From: DATGEO01 sp035310015
GTDB taxonomy: Bacteria; Chloroflexota; Dormibacteria; Dormibacterales; Dormibacteraceae
Direction of reading: 5' to 3'
Assembly (NCBI GenBank): GCA_035310015.1
Contig: DATGEO010000166.1
Span: 1-20,698 of the forward strand
Length of the DNA: 20,698 nt
This document shows, in pieces, positions 1-7,263 of this stretch. Each line of letters opens with the position of its first letter. The first letter of the stretch is position 1. Under the pieces are notes generated by a model. The model had not been told where the DNA came from, did no database searches, and worked only from the letters and a program-made list of their open reading frames with translations. The translations under genes and the position numbers were made by a program.

Positions 1-155
1 GGCAGCACGCCCGGCATGCCTTCGCAGATCTCGCAGACGTAGGTGTTGGGCGCGGCGTTCAGGGGCGCGATCGCGCAGCCGCAGAACATCTTGGAACGCG
101 TTCGCGGCTGGACGTGGACCTCCATGCCGATGACGACCTCCCAGGCCTCAGACAA
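1..155 (-). CDS. gatB: Aspartyl/glutamyl-tRNA(Asn/Gln) amidotransferase subunit B, N-terminal fragment
   Basis: GatB binds the misacylated tRNA and activates its Glu or Asp side chain for transamidation, working with GatA and GatC in the cytoplasm. Only the first 51 or so codons are in the window; the gene continues past base 1. The visible protein contains EVVIGMEVHVQPRTRSKMFC followed by GCAIAPLNAAPNTYVCEIC and EGMPGVLP. This is the hallmark GatB/GatE N-terminus, including the Cys residues of the family's early metal-binding motif. I place the start at a TTG (bases 153-155) that overlaps the end of gatA by 8 nt. A GGAG Shine-Dalgarno core lies 7 nt upstream, and no ATG or GTG gives a full N-terminus in this frame. 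The overlap implies translational coupling to gatA. The identity is secure; the exact start is less so. Confidence 0.93.
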   Translation of the reverse strand, partial: MSEAWEVVIGMEVHVQPRTRSKMFCGCAIAPLNAAPNTYVCEICEGMPGVL

Positions 156-1602
156 GGGCGGGCTCCACGCGCATGCCGCTCGCGACCTCGTAGGCGCGCG
201 CGACTCTCAGCGCTGTGTCCTCGCGCCACTGAGGCGCGAGCACCTGCAGGCCAACCGGCAGGCCGTTGCTCATGCCGCAGGGCACGCTGATGCCGGGCAG
301 CCCGGCGAGGTTGCCGCCGAGCGTGAGCACGTCGCATAGGTACATCGAGAGCGGGTCCTGCGTCTTCGCGCCGAGCGGGAACGCGACCGTCGGCGAGGTC
401 GCGCTGACGATCGCGTCGCACTTCGCGAAGGCCTCGTCGAAGTCGCGCTTGATCAGCGTGCGCACCTTCTGCGCCTTCAGGTAGTAGGCGTCGTAGTAGC
501 CGCTCGACAGCGCGTACGTGCCCAGCATCACGCGGCGGCGGACCTCGCTGCCGAAGCCGCGGCGGCGCGTGTTCATGTACGCCTCCGTGATGTTCTGCGC
601 GTCGTTGTCGGACATGCCGTACTTCACGCCGTCGAACCGCGCGAGGTTGGACGAGCATTCCGCGGGCGCGATGATGTAATAGGCCGCGAGCCCGTAATCC
701 GTGTGAGGCAGGCTCACGTCGACGAGCTCTGCGCCGGACGCCTCGAGCATGCGCAGCGCCCGCTGAACCGACTGCTTCACGCCCGGTTCCATTCCCTCGA
801 CGTCGAAGTACTCCTTCGGCACGCCGAGGCGCATGCCGCGGACGCCCGCATCGAGGCCGCGGCGCACGTCGTTGGGCCGGTCCGCGCACGTGGCGTCGAG
901 GGGGTCGTGGCCGGCCATCGTCTCGAGCACCACCGCGCAGTCCTCGACCGAGCGCGTGAAGGGCCCGATCTGGTCGAGGCTCGACGCGAAGGCGATGAGG
1001 CCGTAGCGGCTCACGCGGCCATACGTGGGCTTCATGCCGACGACGCCGCACAACGCAGCCGGCTGGCGGATCGAGCCTCCGGTGTCCGTGCCGAGGCTGA
1101 AGACCGATTCGCCCGCGGCCACGGCCGCCGCGCTGCCGCCGGAGCTGCCGCCGGGGACGCGGTCGAGCCCCCACGGGTTGTGAGTCGCGAAGTAGCCGGA
1201 GTTCTCGGTCGAGCTGCCCATCGCGAACTCGTCGCAGTTGGTCACGCCGAGCACGACCGCCCCGGCATCGATCAGACGCTGCACCGCGGTGCCCGTGTAA
1301 GGCGGCCGGAAGCCGCGCAGGATCTTCGAGCCGGCGGTGGTCTCGACCCCGCTGAGGCACAGCACGTCCTTCACGGCCATCGGGATGCCGGTCAGCGGTC
1401 CCGCGGTGCCCTCCTTGAGGGCGCGATCGGCGGCGCGCGCCTGCTCGGCGGCGAGCTGCGGCGTCAGCCGCAGGAAGGCCTTCACGTCGCCGTCCGCGTC
1501 GTCGATGCGCTCCAGATGCAGGCCAAGCAGCTCCTGCGCCGACGTCTCGTGCGCGCGCAGCAGGTCGGCCAGCTCGCCGATGGTCAGCCGCGTGAGGTCC
1601 AT
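148..1602 (-). CDS. gatA: Aspartyl/glutamyl-tRNA(Asn/Gln) amidotransferase subunit A
   Basis: This is the glutaminase/amidase subunit of GatCAB. It releases ammonia from glutamine, and the ammonia is channelled to GatB to make Gln-tRNA(Gln) or Asn-tRNA(Asn). The 484-aa product has the usual family length and a complete amidase signature. The catalytic triad is visible as K78 (PMAVKDV), S153 (GGSSGGSAAA) and nucleophile S177 (GTDTGGSIR), one residue offset from the well-studied K79/S154/S178 of S. aureus. The frame is open further upstream to 1689, but I chose the ATG at 1600-1602 (MDLTRLTIGEL) because it matches family N-termini and overlaps the gatC stop as TGATG. The gene lies in a gatC-gatA-gatB run with overlaps at both ends, so it is almost certainly one transcript. 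Confidence 0.97.
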   Translation of the reverse strand: MDLTRLTIGELADLLRAHETSAQELLGLHLERIDDADGDVKAFLRLTPQLAAEQARAADRALKEGTAGPLTGIPMAVKDVLCLSGVETTAGSKILRGFRPPYTGTAVQRLIDAGAVVLGVTNCDEFAMGSSTENSGYFATHNPWGLDRVPGGSSGGSAAAVAAGESVFSLGTDTGGSIRQPAALCGVVGMKPTYGRVSRYGLIAFASSLDQIGPFTRSVEDCAVVLETMAGHDPLDATCADRPNDVRRGLDAGVRGMRLGVPKEYFDVEGMEPGVKQSVQRALRMLEASGAELVDVSLPHTDYGLAAYYIIAPAECSSNLARFDGVKYGMSDNDAQNITEAYMNTRRRGFGSEVRRRVMLGTYALSSGYYDAYYLKAQKVRTLIKRDFDEAFAKCDAIVSATSPTVAFPLGAKTQDPLSMYLCDVLTLGGNLAGLPGISVPCGMSNGLPVGLQVLAPQWREDTALRVARAYEVASGMRVEPALV

Positions 1603-1895
1603 CAGGCCTCTTCCTGGATCGACGGCACGCGGAAAAAACCGTCCACCGCCGCCGGTGCGTTGGCGAGCGCGTCGGCCTGGGTGAGGCACGGGCGCGGCTC
1701 GTCCTCGCGCAAGGTGTTGGCCACCTCGACCACCTGCGCGGTCGGCGGGATGTGGTCGGTGTCCAGCTCCTGCAGCCTGTCGATGTGGCGCAGGATGCCG
1801 CTCAGCTGCTCGGCGTAGAACTCCTCGTCGCCGGGTTCGAGGCCGAGGCGGGCGAGCATCGCGACATGGCGCACCTGATCGCGAGAGAGAGGCAC
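1602..1895 (-). CDS. gatC: Aspartyl/glutamyl-tRNA(Asn/Gln) amidotransferase subunit C
   Basis: GatC is the small belt subunit that wraps and stabilises GatA-GatB. The predicted 97-aa protein reads MPLSRDQVRHVAMLARLGLE, then a helical stretch, then the typical tail around ANTLREDEPRPCL and DGFFRVPSI. The frame could begin six codons earlier, at a GTG at 1911-1913. I prefer the GTG at 1893-1895: it gives the normal GatC N-terminus, and a TAAGCT box lies exactly 7 nt upstream, as expected for a leaderless transcript. Neither start has a good Shine-Dalgarno. The gatC stop overlaps the gatA start. Lying just upstream are the repeat and the DUF559 gene, which separate gatC from ligA. Confidence 0.93.
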   Translation of the reverse strand: MPLSRDQVRHVAMLARLGLEPGDEEFYAEQLSGILRHIDRLQELDTDHIPPTAQVVEVANTLREDEPRPCLTQADALANAPAAVDGFFRVPSIQEEA

Positions 1896-1902
1896 GAGCG
1901 TT

Positions 1903-1908
1903 AGCTTA
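1903..1908 (-). promoter_or_regulatory. Probable -10 box of a leaderless gatCAB promoter
   Basis: The minus strand reads TAAGCT, then 7 nt, then the GTG start at 1895. It fits TANNNT and the spacing seen before several other genes here. No TTGACA-like -35 is evident. The box would lie inside the coding region if the upstream GTG at 1913 were used. Confidence 0.45.
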
Positions 1909-1913
1909 GCCAC

Positions 1914-1977
1914 GCGAGTGCCGGCACCGGCGGGCCTTCAGGCGCACCGGAGGGGCGCCAGCGCCGGCACAGGAGTC
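1914..1977. repeat. Left copy of a ~60-bp imperfect direct repeat flanking the DUF559 gene
   Basis: This copy begins with GAGTGCCGGCACCGGCGGG (1916-1934) and carries a second, weaker GCCGGCAC core 43 nt further on (1963-1970). The right copy at 2913-2975 has the same two-core layout with 42-nt spacing, and the block GGGGCGC is shared between the cores. By eye, about two thirds of aligned positions match over the full unit. The last bases overlap the DUF559 stop codon at 1976. GC-rich sequence produces chance similarity, but the best 19-mer differs at one position only. Confidence 0.55.
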
Positions 1978-2848
1978 AGGCGGCGAGCCTTGCACGCACC
2001 AGGGCGACGGTCGATTCCGGCTTCTGAAATACGTCGATGGCGGTGAACCGGAGCACGGTGACGCCCGCATCCACCAGCTGGTTCTGGCGACGGTTGTCTG
2101 CGGCGAGGCTTTCACGGTGAGTCCCACCGTCGTACTCGAGGCCCAGCTTGCGGCCGCGGTAGAAGAGATCCACGCGACCGAGAAACCTACCCGCGCGATC
2201 GTGGATTGAGACCTGGGCTTCCGGCCGCGGCAGTCCACCAAGCACTAGAAGCATTCGGAGCCGCGTCTCCATCAGCGACTCGGAGGCCGGCTCGGCATGA
2301 GTGACGACGTTCCTCAGCATCTCCACACCGGGCTGACCCGCGTACGTCACGAGCGCGTTCTTCAGCGCCTTCAAGGTGACCAGCTGGAGGTGCAGCGCCG
2401 AGTCGGCGATCACTACGGCCTCGGTAAGGCTCAGCTGAGAGCACAAGTCTTTCAAGGTGCGGGTGATCGAGGTTGCCTTCAAACCGCGGAGCGTGACAAC
2501 CTCACCACTGGAGAGGTCCGATCGACGGATGACGATTCCGGAGCGGCCGGACACACCGGCTCGCTTTGGGACTGTGGCCTCGACCGGGTCACAAGGGTCG
2601 ACGTCGAGGCCATGCAGCCACGCGGCGGTGAGGCCGGAGAATGCCGACTTCGGCGGCAGCCTACGCACAAGGGCGGCCAGGCGAATCTGAGGCGTGGCCG
2701 CAATGCCGGCCCAGAGGTAGCTGCGCGGCCCCAGCCGGAGCCAGCTCGCACCCTCCAGTTGCCAGCGCGTCAGCCCTGCCCGCCGAGCGTCGGCCAGGGT
2801 GAACGGCCCTCGCTTCAATTCGGCGGGTACTCTGGCTGCTGACCCCAT
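1976..2848 (-). CDS. AbiEi-like / DUF559 (Vsr-like endonuclease fold) domain protein
   Basis: The 290-aa protein is of a type common in high-GC Gram-positives. The N-terminus (residues 12-50) resembles the winged-helix of AbiEi-type antitoxins (GPFTLADARRAGLTRWQLEG). The middle (51-160) resembles the AbiEi body with a transcript-regulator look. The C-terminus (188-285) is DUF559, related to Vsr-type very-short-patch nucleases. Candidate catalytic positions are E194, D227 (GRVDLFY), E238 (LGLEYDGG) and the D251/Q255 helix, ending in GVTVLRFTAIDV. The biochemical role is unknown; I infer nucleic-acid binding or nicking. I chose the ATG at 2846-2848; an in-frame TTG at 2884 would add 12 residues. 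No Shine-Dalgarno is visible. No partner AbiEii toxin lies next to it. It interrupts the ligA-gatC junction, seems less GC-rich than its neighbours, and is bracketed by repeats, which suggests gain by transfer. Confidence 0.82.
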   Translation of the reverse strand: MGSAARVPAELKRGPFTLADARRAGLTRWQLEGASWLRLGPRSYLWAGIAATPQIRLAALVRRLPPKSAFSGLTAAWLHGLDVDPCDPVEATVPKRAGVSGRSGIVIRRSDLSSGEVVTLRGLKATSITRTLKDLCSQLSLTEAVVIADSALHLQLVTLKALKNALVTYAGQPGVEMLRNVVTHAEPASESLMETRLRMLLVLGGLPRPEAQVSIHDRAGRFLGRVDLFYRGRKLGLEYDGGTHRESLAADNRRQNQLVDAGVTVLRFTAIDVFQKPESTVALVRARLAA

Positions 2849-2912
2849 TCGACGAGCATCGCCCGGCGCGTCCGCATGGCACAACCCTGCCCGTTAAGGA
2901 CTGTCCGCAGGC

Positions 2913-2975
2913 GCCGGTGCCGGCAGCGGCGGGTCTCAAATCCGGACGCGGGGCGCGAGTGCCGGCATCGGCGGG
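2913..2975. repeat. Right copy of a ~60-bp imperfect direct repeat flanking the DUF559 gene
   Basis: It holds two cores, GGTGCCGGCAGCGGCGGG (2916-2933) and GAGTGCCGGCATCGGCGGG (2957-2975), spaced 42 nt apart. The second is 18/19 identical to the left-hand copy at 1916-1934. It lies in the 143-bp gap between the DUF559 start and the ligA stop. TGCCGGCA at the centre of each core is itself palindromic, so each core could act as a binding or cleavage site. I saw no T-run that would make it a terminator. Confidence 0.55.
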
Positions 2976-2991
2976 TGTGCAGCCCAGTCCG

Positions 2992-4980
2992 CTACTTCAC
3001 CAGCTTCAGGAACTCCGACTCGTCGAGGATCGCGATCTTGAGGCGCTGGGCCTTTTCGAGCTTCGAGCCCGCACCCGGGCCCGCGACGACGTAATCCGTC
3101 TTCGAGCTCACGCTCCCGGCCGCCTTGCCGCCGAGCTTCCTGACCAGTGCCTCGGCGTCGGGCCGGTCCATCGTGTCGAGCGTGCCCGTGAACACGAAGG
3201 TCTTGCCGGTCAGCGGGCCGTCGCCGGCGGCTTCGGCCGCCTGGGGCCGGACGCCCGCCTCGAGCAAGCGCTGGACCAGCTCGCCGCCGTGGCCTTCGAA
3301 GTAGCGGCGCACCTCGTGCGCCATGTTCGGCCCGACACCTTCGACCCGGACCAGATCCTCCTCGGTCGCGGCTCGCAGCTTTTCGATCGAACCGAACTCT
3401 GCCGCGAGCATCAGCGCCGTGGCCTCGCCCACCTGCGGGATGCCGAGGGCGTAGAGGAAGCGGCCCAGCGGCGGCGTGCGGCTCTCCTGCAGCCGGTCGA
3501 CCAGGTTCTGCGCCGACTTGTCGGCAAAGCCGTCGAGCTCCGCGATCTGCTCCTTCGTCAATCGATACAGCTCGCTCGGGTCCTTCGCCAGCCCGCGCTC
3601 GATCAGCTGGCGGACGGTGGCGTAGCCCAGGCCTTCGATGTTCAGCGCACCTCGGCTGGCGAAATGACGCATGAGCTCGACGCGCTGCGCGCCGCAGAAG
3701 GGGTTGATGCAGCGATGCGCGATGTAAGGCTCCTCGCGCACCACCTCTCCCCCGCACACCGGGCATTTCGCGGGCATCCTCCAGCCGGGCTTGGGGTCTT
3801 TGACGCTGACGATCTCGGGGATCACGTCGCCCGCGCGGTGGATCATCACCCTGGCGCCGACGTACACGCCCTTCTCGTTGACCTGCTGCTCGTTGTGCAT
3901 GGTCACGTTGCGGATCGTCACGCCGCCCACCACCACCGGCTTGACGTGCGCGACCGGAGTCAGCACGCCCGTCCGGCCGACGTAGCACGCGATCTGCTCG
4001 ACCTCGGTCTCGGCCTGCTCGGGCGCGTACTTGAAGGCGATCGCCCACCGCGGTGACCGGGCGACGAACCCGAGCTCGAGCTGCTGATCGAAGCGGTCTA
4101 CCTTGACCACGACGCCGTCGATCTCGTGCTCCAGCTCGTGGCGGCGGCGGTGCCACTCGTCGTGGTACTCGATGACCTCTTCGATCGACTTCAGCCGCCG
4201 GCGGTGCTTGTTGACGCGAAAGCCCATCGTCTCCAGGGCGCCGAGCACCTCCCACTGCGACCGCGCCGAGCCGGCGGGGTCGAGCGTGTACATGAAGGTC
4301 TGGAGATCACGGCTCGCGGTGACGTTGGGGTCGATCTGCCGCACGCTGCCGGCCGCGGTGTTGCGCGGGTTGACGAAACGCGGCTTGCCGGCCTTCTCCA
4401 TCTCGCGATTGAGCTTCTCGAAGCCGGCGATCGGAAAGTAGACCTCGCCCCGCACCTCGAAGACTTCGGGCAGGCCTGGCGCGGGCTTCACCGCCAGCGG
4501 CACCGAGCGGATCGTCTTCACGTTCGCCGTCACGTCCTCGCCCACCGCTCCGTCGCCGCGCGTGGCCGCGCGGGTCAGCCGGCCCTTGGTGTACGTCAGG
4601 CTGATGGCCAGGCCGTCGATCTTCAGCTCCGCGGTGTAGACGACGTCGTCGCCGACGGCGGCGCGCACGCGCTTGTCGAAAGCGCGGATCTCGGCCTCGT
4701 CAAACGCGTTCTGCAGGCTGAGCATCGGCGACCGGTGGCGAACCTTCGCGAACTGCTCCGAGGCCTCGCCGCCGACGCGCTGCGTCGGCGAATCGGGTGT
4801 GACGAGCTCGGGATGCTCCTCCTCGATGCGACGCAGCTCCAGGAACAGGGCGTCGAACTCGGCGTCGGAGATCTCGGGCGCGTCGAGCACGTAGTACGCA
4901 TGCTCGTGGCGGCGGATGTCCTCGCGCAGGCTCTCGGCGCGGCGGATCAGGTCGCCGGGGGCTTTTTTCTTCTTGCTCAC
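2992..4980 (-). CDS. ligA: NAD-dependent DNA ligase LigA
   Basis: LigA seals nicks with 5'-phosphate ends using NAD+, in replication and excision repair. The 662-aa product is full length. The Ia NMN-binding domain covers about residues 10-70 (EHAYYVLDAPEISDAEFD). The adenylation lysine is K120 in AELKIDGLAIS. Further nucleotidyltransferase motifs are EIDGVVVKVD (286-295) and FKYAP (316-320). The four zinc ligands are C406, C409, C424 and C429. Helix-hairpin-helix repeats run about 440-580, and a BRCT domain about 588-662 (GKTFVFTGTL). The start is GTG at 4978-4980, giving a lysine-rich MSKKKK N-terminus and overlapping the uvrD stop by 4 nt (GTGA). The frame stays open far upstream inside uvrD, but that part has no ligase homology. 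It is co-transcribed with, and probably translationally coupled to, uvrD. Confidence 0.97.
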   Translation of the reverse strand: MSKKKKAPGDLIRRAESLREDIRRHEHAYYVLDAPEISDAEFDALFLELRRIEEEHPELVTPDSPTQRVGGEASEQFAKVRHRSPMLSLQNAFDEAEIRAFDKRVRAAVGDDVVYTAELKIDGLAISLTYTKGRLTRAATRGDGAVGEDVTANVKTIRSVPLAVKPAPGLPEVFEVRGEVYFPIAGFEKLNREMEKAGKPRFVNPRNTAAGSVRQIDPNVTASRDLQTFMYTLDPAGSARSQWEVLGALETMGFRVNKHRRRLKSIEEVIEYHDEWHRRRHELEHEIDGVVVKVDRFDQQLELGFVARSPRWAIAFKYAPEQAETEVEQIACYVGRTGVLTPVAHVKPVVVGGVTIRNVTMHNEQQVNEKGVYVGARVMIHRAGDVIPEIVSVKDPKPGWRMPAKCPVCGGEVVREEPYIAHRCINPFCGAQRVELMRHFASRGALNIEGLGYATVRQLIERGLAKDPSELYRLTKEQIAELDGFADKSAQNLVDRLQESRTPPLGRFLYALGIPQVGEATALMLAAEFGSIEKLRAATEEDLVRVEGVGPNMAHEVRRYFEGHGGELVQRLLEAGVRPQAAEAAGDGPLTGKTFVFTGTLDTMDRPDAEALVRKLGGKAAGSVSSKTDYVVAGPGAGSKLEKAQRLKIAILDESEFLKLVK

Positions 4981-7202
4981 TTGGTGAGGGGGGCGAGCAT
5001 GCCGGACAGGATCTTCAGCCCAGCCTTGTCGAACTTCACGACGAGCTCCTCGTCGGTCCGCGTGAGCGTGCTCTTGACCACGGTGCCGGCGCCGAAGGCC
5101 GGGTGCGTCACGCGGTCGCCGGTGGCGAAACGCTGCACCGGCGGCGGCGCCGGCGCGGCCTGCACCTGGCGCTCCTGGTAGCGCTCCTTGTAGCCCTGGC
5201 GGGGCGGCGCGACCGGCGCGCTGCCCCGCGGCGCGGACAGCAGCGACTGCGGGATCTCGGTCAGGAAGCGGCTCGGGAACGCGGGCTGCGACCGCCCGTA
5301 CAGGTGGCGGCGGAACGCGCAGCTCAAATACAGCCGGTCCTTCGCGCGCGTCATGCCGACGTAGCACAGGCGGCGTTCCTCGGCCATCTCGTTGGCCGCG
5401 AGGTCCACCTTGACCCCGTCCTCGCCTTCGTCCAGCGCGCGCTGATGCGGCAGCAGGCCTTCCTCCATGCCGACCATGAACACGACCGGGAACTCGAGGC
5501 CCTTGACCATGTGCAGCGTGATGAGGGTTACGCCCTCGCCGTTCTCGTCGTAGGCGTCGACGTCGGAGACGAGGGCGACCTCGGCGAGGAAGTCCTCGAG
5601 GCCCTGGGTCGCGTCGCGATCGTCGAAGTCCTCGGCCAGGCCGCGCAGCTCGTTGAGGTTCTCCAGACGTGCCTCGCCCTGCGGCGTCCCGTCCTTGTAG
5701 TGCTGCTCGAGGTTCATCACCTCGATCACGTGGTCGACGAGCTCGCTCGGCCGCAGCACGCCGAGCACCGATCGCAGCGACATCACCTGCGCGCGAAAGG
5801 CCTGGAGCGGGGCGACCGCGGCGCGCGGCAGGCCGGGCACACGACCGGGATTCTCGAGCAGCGTCAGGATGTCCGCTTCCGTGTCGCGCGAGTAAGTGCT
5901 GATGGCCTCGACCGTCACGCCGCCGATCTTTCGCGGCGGCACCGACACGATGCGGCCGAAGCTCAGCGCGTCGCGAGGGTTGGAGATGAAGCGCAGGTAG
6001 GCGACCAGGTCCTTGACCTCGCGGCGTTCCCAGAACCTCACGCCGCCCACCAGCCGGTACGGAATGCGCCGCCGCGCCAGCACGTCTTCGAACGAGCGGG
6101 ACTGCGCGTTGGTGCGATACAGGACTGCGAAGGACGAGTAGCCGCGGTTCTCGGTCTTGCGCAGGCGCTCGATCTCGTCGGCGACGAACTCCGCCTCTTC
6201 GACCTCGTTGTAGGCCTGCGTCGCGCACACCTTCTCGCCGCCGGCGCGCTCGGTCCACAGCCGCTTCTCGGCGCGCTCGGGATTGCGGCGGATGACCGCG
6301 TACGCGGCGTCGAGGATCGCCTGGCTCGAGCGGTAGTTCTGCTCCAGCCGGACCACGTGCGCGTCGGGATAGTCCTTGCGAAAGTCGAGGATGTTGCGCA
6401 CGTCCGCGCCGCGGAAGCGGTAGATCGACTGGTCGTCGTCGCCGACCACCACGACGTTGCGGTGCTCCTGCGCGAGCAGGTTGACGAGCACGTACTGGGC
6501 GCGATTGGTGTCCTGGTACTCATCGACCAGCACGTGGCGGAAGCGGTCGCGCCACCTGGCGAGCGCCTCCTCGTCGGTCTGGAGCAGCTCGACGAGCTTC
6601 ATGATCAGGTCGTCGAAGTCCAGCCCGCCCGAGCGCCGGAGCAGCTCCTGGTACGACTCGTAGACGCGGCGGATGATCTCGTCCGCGTAGCTGCGGTTGG
6701 GGAAGGTGGCCGGCGTCTTCAGCTCGTTCTTGGCCTGGGAGATGGCGTGGCTCAGGCCGGCCGGTGGGTAGCGCTTGGGGTCGAGCTTGAGCTCGTCCAT
6801 CACCCGCTTGATGGCCGCCCGCGTGTCGTCCTCGTCGAAGATGACGAAGCTCGACGGCATGCCGATGCGCCCGGCCTCGCGGCGGAGGATCCGCACGGCC
6901 GTGGCGTGGAACGTGCCCACCCACATCTTCGAAGCCCGCTCGCCGACCAGCGCCTCGACGCGTGAGCGCATCTCGCGCGCGGCCTTGTTGGTGAAGGTGA
7001 CGGCGAGCAGGCGGTCGGGCCAGACGCGGCGGGTGGCGATGAGGTAGGCGATCCGGACGGTCAGCACACGGGTCTTGCCGCTGCCGGCTCCGGCGAAGAT
7101 CAGGAGGGGCCCTTCGCCGTGCGTGACGGCCTCTTTCTGCTGCGGATTGAGGTGCCCAAGCAGGGCGTCGGTGTCGGCCTGGAGGGATTCACCGGAAAGC
7201 AC
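4977..7202 (-). CDS. pcrA: ATP-dependent 3'-5' DNA helicase, UvrD/PcrA family
   Basis: This superfamily 1A helicase unwinds DNA in nucleotide excision and mismatch repair and clears RecA and transcription complexes. The 741-aa product has normal PcrA/UvrD length. Visible motifs are the Q motif NPQQ (19-22), Walker A AGAGSGKTR (37-45), TFTNKAAREM (69-78), Walker B DEYQDTN (227-233), GDDDQSIYRFRGAD (254-267), LEQNYRS, TLHMVKGLEFP and CYVGMTRAKDRLYL. The C-terminal ~55 residues (FATGDRVTHPAFGAGTVV) form the Tudor-like segment that in PcrA contacts RNA polymerase. The start is GTG at 7200-7202, with no Shine-Dalgarno and a TAAACT box 9 nt upstream. It heads the uvrD-ligA unit. UvrD versus PcrA is a naming choice; I favour PcrA by overall type. 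Confidence 0.95.
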   Translation of the reverse strand: MLSGESLQADTDALLGHLNPQQKEAVTHGEGPLLIFAGAGSGKTRVLTVRIAYLIATRRVWPDRLLAVTFTNKAAREMRSRVEALVGERASKMWVGTFHATAVRILRREAGRIGMPSSFVIFDEDDTRAAIKRVMDELKLDPKRYPPAGLSHAISQAKNELKTPATFPNRSYADEIIRRVYESYQELLRRSGGLDFDDLIMKLVELLQTDEEALARWRDRFRHVLVDEYQDTNRAQYVLVNLLAQEHRNVVVVGDDDQSIYRFRGADVRNILDFRKDYPDAHVVRLEQNYRSSQAILDAAYAVIRRNPERAEKRLWTERAGGEKVCATQAYNEVEEAEFVADEIERLRKTENRGYSSFAVLYRTNAQSRSFEDVLARRRIPYRLVGGVRFWERREVKDLVAYLRFISNPRDALSFGRIVSVPPRKIGGVTVEAISTYSRDTEADILTLLENPGRVPGLPRAAVAPLQAFRAQVMSLRSVLGVLRPSELVDHVIEVMNLEQHYKDGTPQGEARLENLNELRGLAEDFDDRDATQGLEDFLAEVALVSDVDAYDENGEGVTLITLHMVKGLEFPVVFMVGMEEGLLPHQRALDEGEDGVKVDLAANEMAEERRLCYVGMTRAKDRLYLSCAFRRHLYGRSQPAFPSRFLTEIPQSLLSAPRGSAPVAPPRQGYKERYQERQVQAAPAPPPVQRFATGDRVTHPAFGAGTVVKSTLTRTDEELVVKFDKAGLKILSGMLAPLTK

Positions 7203-7211
7203 GGGGAATCG

Positions 7212-7217
7212 AGTTTA
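7212..7217 (-). promoter_or_regulatory. Probable -10 box of the uvrD/pcrA-ligA promoter
   Basis: The minus strand reads TAAACT, 9 nt before the GTG start. No Shine-Dalgarno intervenes, so the mRNA is probably leaderless or nearly so. An identical outward-facing box for the divergent cyclase begins only 30 bp away. Confidence 0.5.
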
Positions 7218-7247
7218 CCGATGGGTGGAGGTGCCGGAGGCGGGCGC

Positions 7248-7253
7248 TAAACT
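7248..7253 (+). promoter_or_regulatory. Probable -10 box of the GAF-cyclase promoter
   Basis: The box TAAACT lies 10 nt before the ATG at 7264. There is no Shine-Dalgarno. The -35 position would fall in the GC-rich centre of the 61-bp divergent gap, and no TTGACA-like hexamer is seen there. Confidence 0.5.
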
Positions 7254-7263
7254 GACCGCGGGC

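Noticed and set aside
1896..1913. Earlier GTG start for gatC (six extra codons)
   Set aside because: It would place the TAAGCT box inside the gene and gives an N-terminus longer than usual, with no Shine-Dalgarno. It remains possible.
1920..1975. GC-rich dyads downstream of the DUF559 stop as a terminator
   Set aside because: No T-run follows on the minus strand, and the dyads are accounted for by the flanking repeat.
1976..2848. Complete AbiE toxin-antitoxin system
   Set aside because: Only an AbiEi-like N-terminal/middle region fused to DUF559 is present. No AbiEii nucleotidyltransferase toxin lies on either side.
2849..2884. TTG start adding 12 residues to the DUF559 protein
   Set aside because: The added residues do not resemble the family N-terminus and the ATG at 2848 is adequate. 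The absence of a Shine-Dalgarno at either site leaves some doubt.
4981..6258. Upstream in-frame extension of ligA by about 425 codons inside the helicase gene
   Set aside because: The extension is Arg/Gly-rich sequence typical of a shadow frame in GC-rich DNA, overlaps all helicase motifs and has no ligase similarity. The GTG at 4978-4980 fits LigA N-termini.
5103..6965. 620-codon plus-strand frame opposite the helicase gene
   Set aside because: Same reason: an antisense shadow. The helicase frame carries every SF1A motif.
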